Below, in pieces: positions 17,559 through 27,164 of a stretch of DNA of 64,000 nucleotides. Both the position numbers and the translations under genes were made by a program. The notes beneath the pieces are model-generated. The model was not told where the DNA came from, ran no database searches, and saw nothing but the letters and a program-made list of their open reading frames with translations. Numbering within the stretch: the stretch's first letter is position 1; every line of letters starts with the position of its first letter. The stretch comes from Eutrophovita brisbanensis. Its GTDB lineage: Bacteria > Pseudomonadota > Gammaproteobacteria > Burkholderiales > Eutrophovitaceae. Location: the NCBI GenBank assembly GCA_038147395.1, contig JAYQTM010000001.1, positions 992,001-1,056,000 of the forward strand, given 5' to 3'.

Positions 17559-17661
17559 ACACCAAGACGCTTCACTCACGCGGTAACACGCGAAAAGAAC
17601 GTCGAGAGCTACGTCACGGTATCAAGGATTAAAGTCGTAGCCCTCGAGGAGTTGGCCTATT

Positions 17662-18138
17662 TTAGCTTTCAGAATACATGTGTTCTTGAAGGTAGTTTTG
17701 GATTCCCACACCGTTAATTCGATCGAATTGTTCCTCGATCCAATCGATGTGTTCCTCAGTATCCTCAAGAATTTGTTCGAAGATGTCTCGGGTGACATAA
17801 TCGCGTTTTTCTTCACACACGCTGATTGCTTCCTTTAAGCACGACTGATTCGTCGTCTCGAGTCCCATATCACTCTTGAGCATCTCAGGGACATCTTCTC
17901 CAATCATTAGTTTTCCGAGATCTTGCAAGTTTGGTAAACCATCAAGCATGAGGACCCGTTCAATGATGGCATCGGCATGTTTCATCTCACCGATAGATTC
18001 CTCGTACACCTTTCCGGCAAGCTTGTGAAATCCCCAATTCTTCAGCATACGAGCGTGCAAAAAGTACTGATTAATTGCCGTGAGCTCGTTCTTTAGAATC
18101 GTATTCAAATGCTTGATGACTTCTGGTTCACCCTTCAT
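17662..18138 (-). CDS. bfr: bacterioferritin
   Basis: This is a 158-aa subunit of the 24-mer iron store. Met52 is at the haem-ligand position and the ferroxidase ligands E18, E51, H54, E94 and H130 are present. Position 127, Glu in E. coli Bfr, is Thr here (ILEDTEEHIDW), with Glu at 128 and 129. The gene is divergent from bfd, which encodes the ferredoxin that reduces and releases the stored iron, across 152 bp with a Fur box. Confidence 0.95.
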   Translation of the reverse strand: MKGEPEVIKHLNTILKNELTAINQYFLHARMLKNWGFHKLAGKVYEESIGEMKHADAIIERVLMLDGLPNLQDLGKLMIGEDVPEMLKSDMGLETTNQSCLKEAISVCEEKRDYVTRDIFEQILEDTEEHIDWIEEQFDRINGVGIQNYLQEHMYSES

Positions 18139-18225
18139 TAATTGCTCCTGGTTACATTTTTGACACGCGGACTATAGGGCAATAGACCTTTGGAATCAAT
18201 TTGAATTCCTTTTTCATTAATTTTA

Positions 18226-18261
18226 TTGACTTTTCGTAAATATTAATGATAATGATTATCA
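18226..18261 (+). promoter_or_regulatory. bfd promoter overlapped by a Fur box
   Basis: TTGACT (18226-18231) and GATAAT (18248-18253) are spaced by 16 bp. The perfect 7-1-7 inverted repeat TGATAAT-G-ATTATCA (18247-18261) covers the -10. This is the classic Fur-binding arrangement and predicts repression of bfd under iron-rich conditions. Confidence 0.85.
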
Positions 18262-18290
18262 ATAACATTAATGATGTTTACGCGATAACC

Positions 18291-18524
18291 ATGATCATTT
18301 GCTTGTGTAACGGAATCACCGACAAACAGATCGATTGCGCTGCCAAAGAGGGTGCGGTTTCTTGGCGTGATGTTCACGCCACATATGGTAAAACTCCTCA
18401 GTGCGGATCATGTCAGTGTGAAATCAACAAGCAAATCAGCAAGCACCAATCCCAAAAAGCGACTGAGTCGGCTCGTTCCTTGAGCTTTGGTTCGTCCACT
18501 GCACACTTGGCCTACGAGTCCTGA
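18291..18524 (+). CDS. bfd: bacterioferritin-associated ferredoxin Bfd
   Basis: This is a 77-aa [2Fe-2S] protein with the Bfd pattern MIICLCNGITDKQI and CGSCQCEI, giving four cluster cysteines in a CxC...CxxC layout. It mobilises iron from Bfr. I chose ATG 18291 because it gives the canonical N-terminus; an upstream in-frame ATG (18246) would lie within the Fur box. The tail after residue 52 is longer than in E. coli Bfd (64 aa) and Ser/His-rich. Confidence 0.92.
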   Translation: MIICLCNGITDKQIDCAAKEGAVSWRDVHATYGKTPQCGSCQCEINKQISKHQSQKATESARSLSFGSSTAHLAYES

Positions 18525-18572
18525 GGGACAAGTCAGGCGTCTCCTTTTTAACGCTAGCTCAGCCAGATTCGG

Positions 18573-20264
18573 TTAGATGCCGGGAGACTGAATCTTCTCT
18601 GCTGCGGCAAATTTATCGTTAGTCCGATTATTTGTGTTTTCTTCAATTCCGTCCGACGCAAAAACAAAGCCGTTGTAATTGTTGGCAACAACGTCCTCGC
18701 ATATTGCCCGATACCGAGTCATGCCACCCGCATATGGCATAAACACCCTGGGCTTACCGACAACATTCGCACCTAAGTACCATGAGTGTGGCACCGTTGG
18801 GAGTAGCGTGGCATTGGCCGCTGCGTTGACATGATCCACCCACTCGTCTGCCGCTTCTTGATTGGCTTCGCACGTATCAATGTTGTGCTCCCGCATGTAT
18901 TCAATGCAATCCGTGATCCACTCGACATGTTGTTCAATTGGAACTGGCATATTGCACAAGACCGACGGGCTTCCGGGGCCTGTGATCGTGAACAGGTTAG
19001 GGAAGCCAGGCGTTTGCAGCCCTAAGTAAGTTCTGGGGCCTTCTTTCCATGCGTCACTTAAAGGTAACCCTTGTCGGCCTCTGATATCCATTTGCAGGAA
19101 CTTCCCAGTGATGGCATCGAATCCCGTCGCAAACACAATCATGTCTAATTCAATGTGTCCCGCGTTTGTCTGGATTCCAGTTGGTGTAATTGCCTCGATA
19201 TTTTCTTTCTTGAGATCAACAAGTGTGACGTTGTCTCGATTGAATGTTTCAAAATAATTTGTATCAATTGGAGGCCGCTTCCCAGCATATGGATGATCCA
19301 TGTTGGATAGAGACTCCGCAGTTTCTTTGTCCACAACAATCGATTTGATTTTATTTTTTAGAAAATTTGCCGCAGTGTCATTGGCTTTTTTGTCGACGAT
19401 AAGATCTTGGAAGCTTGCTCTAAATTGCAACCCCCCTTTATCCCATGCTGCTTCGTAGGTGGCTTGGCGTTCTTCTTCTGTTTGATCGAAGACTTTTGTC
19501 GAGGAAATTCTGAAAGGATGTCCATTCGGTGTTGACTGAACGACCTCCTTAATTTCGCCGTAATTGTTGCGAACGTATTCTTTAAACTCGTCTGTTAGCG
19601 GTGCGTTTCGAGCAGGGACACTGTAGTTTGGCGTGCGTTGGAATACGTAGAGGTGTTCAGCTGTGTCTGCAATGACCGGTGCTGCCTGTATTCCAGTGGA
19701 CCCCGTGCCGATTTGTCCCACGCGTTTTCCTTTGAATGAGACAGTTTCATGTGGCCAGTTTCCGGTGTGGTACCACTTTCCCTTAAAAGTTGAGAGTCCA
19801 GGAATATCGGGGACGTTCGCCGTCGATATGCATCCGATCGCGGTGATGAGGAATGTGGTCCGGAACGTGTCACCGGTATTGGTGGCAACCTCCCAGACGT
19901 TATCGGCCTCGATAAAATGAGCACTGGTGACCGTCGTATCAAATTGAATATCTTTTCGTAAGTCGAGCTTTGTTGCCACAAAGTTCAAGTAAGCTCGTAT
20001 CTCATCTGGTCCTGGATATCGCTCCGACCATGACCATTCCTTATAAATTTCCTCAGAGAACATGTAACAGTACGAGTGGCTTTCAGAGTCGCAACGAGCT
20101 CCCGGGTAACGATTCCAATACCAGGTGCCTCCAAGGTCATGCCCTGTTTCAATGACTTTAACTTTGAGATTGAGTTGATCTCTGAGTGTGTGCAGTTGGT
20201 ATAGGCCGGAGAATCCCGCGCCAATTACAACGGCGTCATACGTGTGTTTAGTCATTTGCATCAT
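18573..20264 (-). CDS. type I Baeyer-Villiger monooxygenase (FAD, NADPH)
   Basis: This 563-aa flavoprotein inserts oxygen next to a ketone. It has an FAD Rossmann motif GAGFSG (15-20), the Baeyer-Villiger fingerprint FxGxxxHxxxW (F160, G162, H166, W170) and an NADPH motif GTGSTG (186-191). The family resembles cyclohexanone or cyclopentanone monooxygenases; the natural substrate is unknown. It is followed upstream on the same strand by nnrDE after a 27-bp gap, without an evident pathway link. Confidence 0.9.
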   Translation of the reverse strand: MMQMTKHTYDAVVIGAGFSGLYQLHTLRDQLNLKVKVIETGHDLGGTWYWNRYPGARCDSESHSYCYMFSEEIYKEWSWSERYPGPDEIRAYLNFVATKLDLRKDIQFDTTVTSAHFIEADNVWEVATNTGDTFRTTFLITAIGCISTANVPDIPGLSTFKGKWYHTGNWPHETVSFKGKRVGQIGTGSTGIQAAPVIADTAEHLYVFQRTPNYSVPARNAPLTDEFKEYVRNNYGEIKEVVQSTPNGHPFRISSTKVFDQTEEERQATYEAAWDKGGLQFRASFQDLIVDKKANDTAANFLKNKIKSIVVDKETAESLSNMDHPYAGKRPPIDTNYFETFNRDNVTLVDLKKENIEAITPTGIQTNAGHIELDMIVFATGFDAITGKFLQMDIRGRQGLPLSDAWKEGPRTYLGLQTPGFPNLFTITGPGSPSVLCNMPVPIEQHVEWITDCIEYMREHNIDTCEANQEAADEWVDHVNAAANATLLPTVPHSWYLGANVVGKPRVFMPYAGGMTRYRAICEDVVANNYNGFVFASDGIEENTNNRTNDKFAAAEKIQSPGI

Positions 20265-20291
20265 TCCTGTCCATTCGTCTATCGTTACTTT

Positions 20292-21770
20292 TCAGTGTTG
20301 TCGGTTCAATAAGAGTCTTGCCTGCTTGATTGTCTCAGACGCTGTGATGCCGATTGGTCCTATTCCGTTTTTTACTAAATCGTCAGCAGCTAAACCATGA
20401 AGATGAACGCCTGCCAGAAGGGCTACATGGCTATGTGCGCCCTGAGCAATCAATGCCCCAATGATTCCGGTGAGTGCGTCGCCCATCCCCGCCGATGCCA
20501 AACCAGGATTCCCACTCGTGTTGATAAACCAGCTTCCATCCGAGAGCGCGCAGACACTTCCAGCGCCTTTAATTAACACGTCCGCGTCAAATTCCTCCGA
20601 TAGATTGCAGGCGTGGAGAATACGATTACTCTGAACTTTGTCAATTTCACAGCCAATTAATCTTGCGGCTTCCCCCGGATGCGGCGTCAGTAATGTCGGT
20701 GACGTTCGATTGGTGAGTAAACTTCGAGTTTTTTCATGTTTTGCGACGAGATTAATTGCATCGGCATCGAGTACGACAGGGATGTCCTTTTCAAGCACTT
20801 CGTTCAGTATCTCTAACGCTTCCTGAGACATGCCCAAGCCAGGTCCGATACAGATGCAGTTTAAGCTGGATATGTCCTTACATTCGGTCGCTGTCTTTAA
20901 CATCAGCTCGGGTTGAATCCAGTCTGCTACTGGTGGTTCGCTTAAAAATCCGACGGTCACCCGACCTGAGCCTAAATTTAATGCGGCTCGCGCCGCCAAA
21001 GTTGCGGCACCTGTCATTCCAAATGCCCCCCCGATGACTGCGACATGTCCATGATTGCCTTTGTTTGACGTGGGTCGCCTGAGAGGTAACGCGTGTCTTA
21101 AGATGTCCTCTCCGATGAGGTAGCCGATTCCGTCAGGCTCTGTACGTCGAGAAAGGCCCAGTAAATCAAGGTGGATTTCACCACAGTAATCAGGTCCGTA
21201 ACCCGTATGAAGACCGATCTTATAGCCAAGGAAAGTGACAGTGTGGGTTGCATGAATACAGACACCTCGAACATCTCCATTTTCGGAGTCTAATCCACTG
21301 GGGATATCGATTGAGATGATGGGTAACTCGCTACGATTCGCTTTGGTGATGAGCTGATAAATATCGTGTTCGATGTCTCGTGATAGTCCGATACCGAGTA
21401 ACCCATCTATGATGAGGTCATGAGCATCAAAATCGATATTGGAATCGGATATTGTGCCGCCGCTTTCAATCCAGGCCTCACGGGCTTTTTCGGCATCTGA
21501 TCCTTTTTTTTGAGATTTGCCGACGCTAACAACCGTGACCTCAAATCCAATTGACTTCAAATTCGACGCGGCGATGTACGCGTCTCCTCCGTTGTTACCA
21601 GGCCCGGCGAGAATGAGTACTCGATTTTTGCCTTGAGGTATTTCGGAAATCGTGAGATCCGATATCGTACGTCCAGCTCGTTCCATCAAGACGTAGGAGG
21701 GGACGGATGAAAACGCGATACGCTCAATTTCTCGAATTTGGTCCGTGGTGTAAACGGGAGTCGTTATCAT
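20292..21770 (-). CDS. nnrDE: bifunctional NAD(P)H-hydrate epimerase / ADP-dependent dehydratase
   Basis: This enzyme repairs damaged NAD(P)H hydrates. The N-terminal YjeF_N domain (about 1-215, with LAGPGNNGGDAYIAA) is the epimerase. The C-terminal ribokinase-like domain is the dehydratase, with TPHPGEAARL and GNPGLASAGMGDALTGIIGA. From ATG 21770 the product is 492 aa and starts MITTPVYTTDQIREIER, as in the family; an in-frame upstream start at 21809 adds 13 residues and is less likely. It is divergent from purL. Confidence 0.92.
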   Translation of the reverse strand: MITTPVYTTDQIREIERIAFSSVPSYVLMERAGRTISDLTISEIPQGKNRVLILAGPGNNGGDAYIAASNLKSIGFEVTVVSVGKSQKKGSDAEKAREAWIESGGTISDSNIDFDAHDLIIDGLLGIGLSRDIEHDIYQLITKANRSELPIISIDIPSGLDSENGDVRGVCIHATHTVTFLGYKIGLHTGYGPDYCGEIHLDLLGLSRRTEPDGIGYLIGEDILRHALPLRRPTSNKGNHGHVAVIGGAFGMTGAATLAARAALNLGSGRVTVGFLSEPPVADWIQPELMLKTATECKDISSLNCICIGPGLGMSQEALEILNEVLEKDIPVVLDADAINLVAKHEKTRSLLTNRTSPTLLTPHPGEAARLIGCEIDKVQSNRILHACNLSEEFDADVLIKGAGSVCALSDGSWFINTSGNPGLASAGMGDALTGIIGALIAQGAHSHVALLAGVHLHGLAADDLVKNGIGPIGITASETIKQARLLLNRQH

Positions 21771-21866
21771 TTTTTCAGTATAAGCGAATGTCGTCGGATA
21801 GGCCGTCAATTTATTACTCGCTCAGCTATAATTTCGCTTTGAACAGGCCCAAGAAAAACCGTTTTC

Positions 21867-24800
21867 ATGTCGGATATCGTATTTATTCAAGGACGCCAGG
21901 CGTTATCTCAATTTCGTTTGGATAAAATTCTTCAGCAAATACGGGCCACTCATCCAAGTGTTACTAAAGTTTCGGCGTGTTTTTGGCATTTTGTCGAGCT
22001 TGATTCACCGCTGACTCGCGAAGAAAATAAGACGCTTGAGCGTGTTCTTACTTACGGTCCGAAGGCGGCTTCAGGTAAGGCAATTCGGGGACGTTGTTGC
22101 GTTGTGCCACGTCTCGGTTCAATTTCTCCATGGTCGACAAAAGCGACCGACATCGCAAAGTCCTGCGGCCTAACCAAGGTCATACGGATTGAGCGAGGTG
22201 TCGTTTGGGGATTCGAGCAACAATCGAAAAAACCATTGAGTGAGTCAGCTTTGGCGAAGTGTCTCCCCGTGATACACGATCGAATGACGGAGACTGTATT
22301 GGCTAGTCTTGACGACGCAAAGAGACTCTTTACTCACGTATCCCCAAAGCCATTATCGAGTATCGACGTCCTAGCTGGGGCTCGAGGTGCGTTGGTTCAG
22401 GCAGATCAGGAGATGGGGCTCGCGTTATCTGATGATGAAATCGATTATCTCGTTGATAACTTCACAGCGATTGGAAGAAATCCCACGGATGTAGAGCTCA
22501 TGATGTTCGCCCAAGCGAACTCTGAACATTGTCGCCATAAGATTTTTAATGCGGACTGGGTCATTGATGGCGTCAAACAGTCCCATTCGTTGTTCAGCAT
22601 GATTCGAGAGACGCACAGAAAAACTCCAGAGGGGACGATCGTCGCATATTCTGATAATTCGGCGATCATGGAGGGTGTTGAAACGCATCGCTTCAAAGTG
22701 AGTGACAAAAATCGATACCACTTCGTCGAGAACGAGTTAACTCACACATTGATGAAGGTTGAGACGCATAACCACCCCACGGCGATATCACCATTTCCTG
22801 GAGCTGCTACTGGCTCTGGAGGGGAAATAAGGGACGAGGGTGCGACTGGTCGTGGTTCGAAGCCGAAGGCTGGGTTGACTGGTTTCAGTGTCTCGCATCT
22901 TCGGATTCCCGGAGCCGAGGAGCCTTGGGAGAAAACTTCAATTGGCAAACCAGATCGAATTGCGTCCGCACTCGACATCATGGTTGAGGGACCAATTGGT
23001 GGTGCTGCGTTTAATAACGAGTTTGGTAGACCAAACTTATTGGGATACTTCAGAAATTTTGAACAGGAGTATGACGGCGTCGTCCGTGGTTACCACAAGC
23101 CAATTATGTTGGCGGGTGGACTCGGCAATATCACGAGCACTCAGGCGTTAAAAGCGCGGTTTGGCGCGGGAACACTGATTGTGCAATTAGGTGGTCCCGG
23201 GATGCTGATCGGTATGGGCGGTGGTGCGGCCTCGAGTATGGCAACAGGACAAAATACTGCTGACCTGGATTTCGACTCGGTTCAGCGAGGTAATCCAGAA
23301 ATCCAGAGGCGGTGCCAGGAAGTAATCGATAGGTGCTGGAGCTTAGACAAGAAAAATCCAATCGTATCAATACATGATGTGGGTGCAGGAGGATTGTCGA
23401 ACGCGTTACCTGAGCTTGTGAACGATGCTGGTTGTGGCGCGAAGGTTGATCTTCGGTCGATTCCGTCTGAGGAGCCTGGGATGACTCCGATGCAGATTTG
23501 GAGTAACGAATCGCAGGAGCGTTATATGTTGGCGATCGATCCACATCGATTTGCCGCATTCAAAGCCATTTGCGAGCGCGAAAAATGTCCCTATGCGGTA
23601 CTTGGAGAGGCTACAACGGATGGACGGCTCGAAGTTTTCGACCCAACGTTCAACAATAAACCCGTAGATATCGCTCTTTCTGTGATGCTTGGCAAACCTC
23701 CCAAGATGATTCGTGACGTGAAGCGAGTGCATCGCCGAGTTAAACAAATCGTTGAGTGGCCATTTCAAAGTATCGGTGACGCACTCGAGCGGGTGCTGTC
23801 ATTTCCCACTGTCGCGGATAAAACATTTCTAATCTCCATTGGTGATCGATCCGTTGGGGGGTTGTGCTCAAGAGATCAATTTGTTGGACCTTGGCAAACG
23901 CCAGTGAGTGATGTTGCAGTCACTGCAATGGGTTTTAATCAATATGAGGGTGAAGCGTTCTCGATTGGTGAACGAACCCCATTGGCAGTGATTGATGGTC
24001 CTGCATCGGGTCGCATGGCGATTGGTGAGGCCATTACGAATATTGCCGGGGCACGTATCTCATCGCTCGGGAAGTTGAAGCTTTCTGCGAATTGGATGGC
24101 GCCAGCGGGATTCAAGGGTGAGGATGCGACGTTATTCGATACGGTGGAAGCGGTGGGCATGAAGCTTTGTCCAGAGCTTGGTATCAGTATCCCCGTCGGA
24201 AAAGACTCGATGTCAATGAGGACTGCTTGGGATGAGAAAGGTCAAACAAAGGAAGTAGTGTCACCCGTTTCGTTAATTATCTCAGCGTTTGCGCCAGTGC
24301 TGGATATTAGAAAAACTGTGACTCCAGTTCTCGTACCCGAATTAGACACGACGCTTCTTGCGATTGATCTAGGCAACAAGAAAAACCGATTGGGTGGGTC
24401 GGTCCTCGCTCAAACCTACTCGATACAAGAGGGCGAGTCCCCTGATGTGGAGAGTGCGAAGGACCTCAAGGCATTCTTTAACGCGATACAGCGCTTAAAT
24501 GAAGATCAGCAATTACTGGCTTACCATGATCGATCTGATGGGGGCTTGATTACGACCGTGCTCGAAATGATGTTTGCGTCGCATGTCGGCGTGGATCTTG
24601 ACCTCGGTAGCTTGAACGAGCGTGAGCAGATGGAGGCTCTATTTTCCGAGGAGCTCGGAGCCGTCATACAAGTCAGGAATTCAGAACTTAAAAAAGTGCT
24701 TAAGACATTTGCTTCTTTCGATTTGTCTCATGCGGTCGCTCGTCTCGGTTCACTCAACAAGACTGGGATGATCAAAATTTTCGCATCTGACACGCTTGTC

Positions 24801-25763
24801 TATGAGGAGCTTGGAACCGTGTTGCAAAGACACTGGTCCAAAACGACTTATCACATGCAAGCGCTAAGGGACAATCCGAGTTGTGCGCTTCAGGAATACG
24901 ATCGGATACTAGATGCGAATGACCCAGGGTTGCATTCGTATCTGACCTATGAGCTAAATGATAAGAGCAAAATCTCGAAAGTCATCAAGAAAACAAGACC
25001 GAAACTGGCCGTATTGCGTGAGCAAGGCGTGAACGGTCAAGTTGAGATGGCCGCCGCCTTTGATCGAGCAGGATTCGAGGCAATTGATGTGCACATGAGC
25101 GATATCATCTCGGGGCGCGTGTCGCTGAAGGGATTTAAAGGGTTGGCGGCATGTGGTGGTTTTTCTTACGGTGACGTGCTGGGCGCTGGGGAAGGATGGG
25201 CCAAGTCAATTCTCTTTAATTCTCGGGCGCGCGATGAATTCTCGGATTACTTCTCGAGAGAAGATACCTTCGCACTTGGCGTATGTAACGGGTGTCAAAT
25301 GATGTCGAACTTACGGGAGATCATTCCTGGAACAGATCATTGGCCGCGTTTCATTAAAAATAAGTCCGAACAATTCGAGGCACGATTTGTGATGACAGAG
25401 GTGACTGAAAGCCCCTCTATTTTGCTTAAAGACATGCATGGATCCCGGCTTCCTGTTGTGGTGTCTCACGGGGAGGGATTCACCGAATTTGAGTCCGCTA
25501 GGCAACTAAAGAGCGCGCAGCAGTATGTCTCTTTACGTTACGTGGATAATTATGGAGAAAAGACCGAGAAATACCCGTTGAATCCAAATGGCTCCCCCGA
25601 GGGAATCACTGGATTAACATCGCTAGATGGTCGCTTTACCATCATGATGCCTCATCCCGAACGTGTTTTTCGTTCAGTTCAAAACTCTTGGCGAGATGAG
25701 CGATGGGGGGAGGATGGACCTTGGATGTTTATGTTCCGTAACGCAAGGCTGTGGTTGGCTTAA
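21867..25763 (+). CDS. purL: phosphoribosylformylglycinamidine synthase PurL
   Basis: This is the large single-chain PurL (1298 aa; E. coli 1295) for step four of purine synthesis: FGAR plus glutamine plus ATP to FGAM. It has an N-terminal PurS-like domain, two AIRS-like synthetase halves (for example MMFAQANSEHCRHKIFNADW and LMKVETHNHPTAISPFPGAATG) and a C-terminal class I glutaminase domain with nucleophile Cys1140 (LGVCNGCQMM) and the MMPHPERVFR end. It is a stand-alone gene. Confidence 0.97.
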   Translation: MSDIVFIQGRQALSQFRLDKILQQIRATHPSVTKVSACFWHFVELDSPLTREENKTLERVLTYGPKAASGKAIRGRCCVVPRLGSISPWSTKATDIAKSCGLTKVIRIERGVVWGFEQQSKKPLSESALAKCLPVIHDRMTETVLASLDDAKRLFTHVSPKPLSSIDVLAGARGALVQADQEMGLALSDDEIDYLVDNFTAIGRNPTDVELMMFAQANSEHCRHKIFNADWVIDGVKQSHSLFSMIRETHRKTPEGTIVAYSDNSAIMEGVETHRFKVSDKNRYHFVENELTHTLMKVETHNHPTAISPFPGAATGSGGEIRDEGATGRGSKPKAGLTGFSVSHLRIPGAEEPWEKTSIGKPDRIASALDIMVEGPIGGAAFNNEFGRPNLLGYFRNFEQEYDGVVRGYHKPIMLAGGLGNITSTQALKARFGAGTLIVQLGGPGMLIGMGGGAASSMATGQNTADLDFDSVQRGNPEIQRRCQEVIDRCWSLDKKNPIVSIHDVGAGGLSNALPELVNDAGCGAKVDLRSIPSEEPGMTPMQIWSNESQERYMLAIDPHRFAAFKAICEREKCPYAVLGEATTDGRLEVFDPTFNNKPVDIALSVMLGKPPKMIRDVKRVHRRVKQIVEWPFQSIGDALERVLSFPTVADKTFLISIGDRSVGGLCSRDQFVGPWQTPVSDVAVTAMGFNQYEGEAFSIGERTPLAVIDGPASGRMAIGEAITNIAGARISSLGKLKLSANWMAPAGFKGEDATLFDTVEAVGMKLCPELGISIPVGKDSMSMRTAWDEKGQTKEVVSPVSLIISAFAPVLDIRKTVTPVLVPELDTTLLAIDLGNKKNRLGGSVLAQTYSIQEGESPDVESAKDLKAFFNAIQRLNEDQQLLAYHDRSDGGLITTVLEMMFASHVGVDLDLGSLNEREQMEALFSEELGAVIQVRNSELKKVLKTFASFDLSHAVARLGSLNKTGMIKIFASDTLVYEELGTVLQRHWSKTTYHMQALRDNPSCALQEYDRILDANDPGLHSYLTYELNDKSKISKVIKKTRPKLAVLREQGVNGQVEMAAAFDRAGFEAIDVHMSDIISGRVSLKGFKGLAACGGFSYGDVLGAGEGWAKSILFNSRARDEFSDYFSREDTFALGVCNGCQMMSNLREIIPGTDHWPRFIKNKSEQFEARFVMTEVTESPSILLKDMHGSRLPVVVSHGEGFTEFESARQLKSAQQYVSLRYVDNYGEKTEKYPLNPNGSPEGITGLTSLDGRFTIMMPHPERVFRSVQNSWRDERWGEDGPWMFMFRNARLWLA

Positions 25764-25782
25764 ACCTGATTGATTGAGCCGT

Positions 25783-26577
25783 CTACTCGAACGTCTCGAT
25801 ACTCGCGGCCTCTCGAAGTTCGGTAATTAGATCATCCCGTCTTTTGGTGATCAAATCCTTTCTGATTTGATCTGACAGCTCCTCGTATGCTGGGAATGTT
25901 GCCTCCCTGATGTCCAGTGACTCAATAACGTGGTAGCCATAATCTGTGAGTACTGGCTCCTGGGTCAGGCTTCCTTTTTCGAGCGACACCATTGCGTCTG
26001 AGAAAGGTTTGACAAACCGCTCAGGAGCACTCCAGTCAAGCTTTCCGCCGATATTCTTCGAGTTCGTATCATTTGAGTGCTCGGCTGCGAGAGTCTCGAA
26101 ATTTTCTCCCGCCTGGAGCTTGGAGACAATCTCGACTGCCGTGTCTTTGTCGTCAACTAAGATATGCCGCACGAGATATTCTTTGTTTCCGGCGCTGGCT
26201 TTTTTGAGCCTGGAGTATTCGGATCGTTTGTCATCCTCACTGGGCTCACTCTCTTTGATGATTTGGCTAAAAAGTGTTGTCAGTAATAATTGTTCCTTTG
26301 AGGCATCCATTTGCAACTGAAAGGATTCCTCTTGATCAAGCTCTCGTCTAAGTGCTTCTTGCGCGAGTATCTCTCGAGTGATCATGACTTCCATAATGCT
26401 CTCTCGCATTTCGGGCGAATCTGCTTGGCCTTGTTTGGTCTGGCTTTGTACCAACATCTCGAACTTTGACTTTGGTATTTCAACGCCGTTGATGATCGCG
26501 ATCACGTCATCAGTTTGTGCAGTCGTTGAGAGAAGTAGAGCAGTGAGAGTGCTAATTGCTAAAACGGTACGTTTCAT
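25783..26577 (-). CDS. periplasmic parvulin-type peptidyl-prolyl isomerase
   Basis: This 264-aa chaperone/isomerase has a Sec signal peptide (MKRTVLAISTLTALLLSTTAQT), a SurA-like helical N-terminal region and one rotamase domain: LVRHILVDDKDTAVEIVSKLQ, FETLAAEHSND, GGKLDWSAPERFVKPF and EPVLTDYGYHVI. I chose ATG 26577 because it gives the signal peptide; the longer frame to 26667 does not. It is the last gene of yciB-yciI-bolA-ppi, a common proteobacterial order. Confidence 0.92.
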   Translation of the reverse strand: MKRTVLAISTLTALLLSTTAQTDDVIAIINGVEIPKSKFEMLVQSQTKQGQADSPEMRESIMEVMITREILAQEALRRELDQEESFQLQMDASKEQLLLTTLFSQIIKESEPSEDDKRSEYSRLKKASAGNKEYLVRHILVDDKDTAVEIVSKLQAGENFETLAAEHSNDTNSKNIGGKLDWSAPERFVKPFSDAMVSLEKGSLTQEPVLTDYGYHVIESLDIREATFPAYEELSDQIRKDLITKRRDDLITELREAASIETFE

Positions 26578-26597
26578 GATGATGGCCTTAGTGAGAT

Positions 26598-26861
26598 TTA
26601 TTCGTCCGGACTGAACGCTTGGATTGATAATGCGTGAATTGTCGATGGCATTAAATCCGATAGACATTCATAGATCATTCGGTGTCGCTGAACCGTATTC
26701 TTCCCTTTAAAACACGCTGCGGTGATGGCAAGTTCGAAATGTCCACCTCCCGTATCTCGTACGCCAGCGTGACCTGCGTGCGCAGCTGAATCATCGAATA
26801 AATCGATGGATATAGGCTCTAATTTCGACAAACGTTGCTTGATTAAGTCGGAGGTGGTCAT
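26598..26861 (-). CDS. BolA family protein
   Basis: This 87-aa protein has the BolA fold pattern: GGGHFELAITAACFKGKNTVQRHRMIYECL and a late IHALSIQAF. BolA-type proteins work with monothiol glutaredoxins in Fe-S and stress physiology. Its ATG overlaps the yciI stop by one base (TGATG), so translation is coupled. Confidence 0.92.
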   Translation of the reverse strand: MTTSDLIKQRLSKLEPISIDLFDDSAAHAGHAGVRDTGGGHFELAITAACFKGKNTVQRHRMIYECLSDLMPSTIHALSIQAFSPDE

Positions 26862-27160
26862 CAGGGGAGTACCTTTAGAAAGGGCTTCACTTCAACGCGT
26901 TCGAAGACACCGTCTTTCACATAGGGGTCGTCATTAATCCACTTTTCAGCAGCTTCTTGGGATTCGAACTCTCCGATAATCAAACTTCCGGTGAACCCAT
27001 TTGGGCCCGGATCTGGACTGTCAATCGCAGGGTGAGGTCCAGCAACCAAAATTCTTCCTTCATCAACGAGTTTTTGAATTCGTTCAAGGTGGGATGGTCG
27101 CGCGTCTTTTCGTTTAGCGAGACTTTCAGTCGAGTCGAAGCCCATGATCGCGTAGTACAT
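26861..27160 (-). CDS. YciI-like protein
   Basis: This is a 99-aa ferredoxin-like dimeric alpha/beta protein. It shows MYYAIMGFDSTESLAKRKDARPSHLERI, LVAGPHPAIDSPDPGPNGFTGSLIIGEF and the WINDDPYVKDGVF segment. The conserved His and Asp suggest an active site, but the function is unassigned. Start at ATG 27160; an in-frame extension to 27280 would run into yciB. Confidence 0.9.
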   Translation of the reverse strand: MYYAIMGFDSTESLAKRKDARPSHLERIQKLVDEGRILVAGPHPAIDSPDPGPNGFTGSLIIGEFESQEAAEKWINDDPYVKDGVFERVEVKPFLKVLP

Positions 27161-27164
27161 TGAC

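Noticed and set aside
18539..18585. Inverted repeat GTCTCC/GGGAGAC between bfd and the monooxygenase gene
   Set aside because: The six- to seven-base arms are separated by about 35 nt and have no suitable T run.
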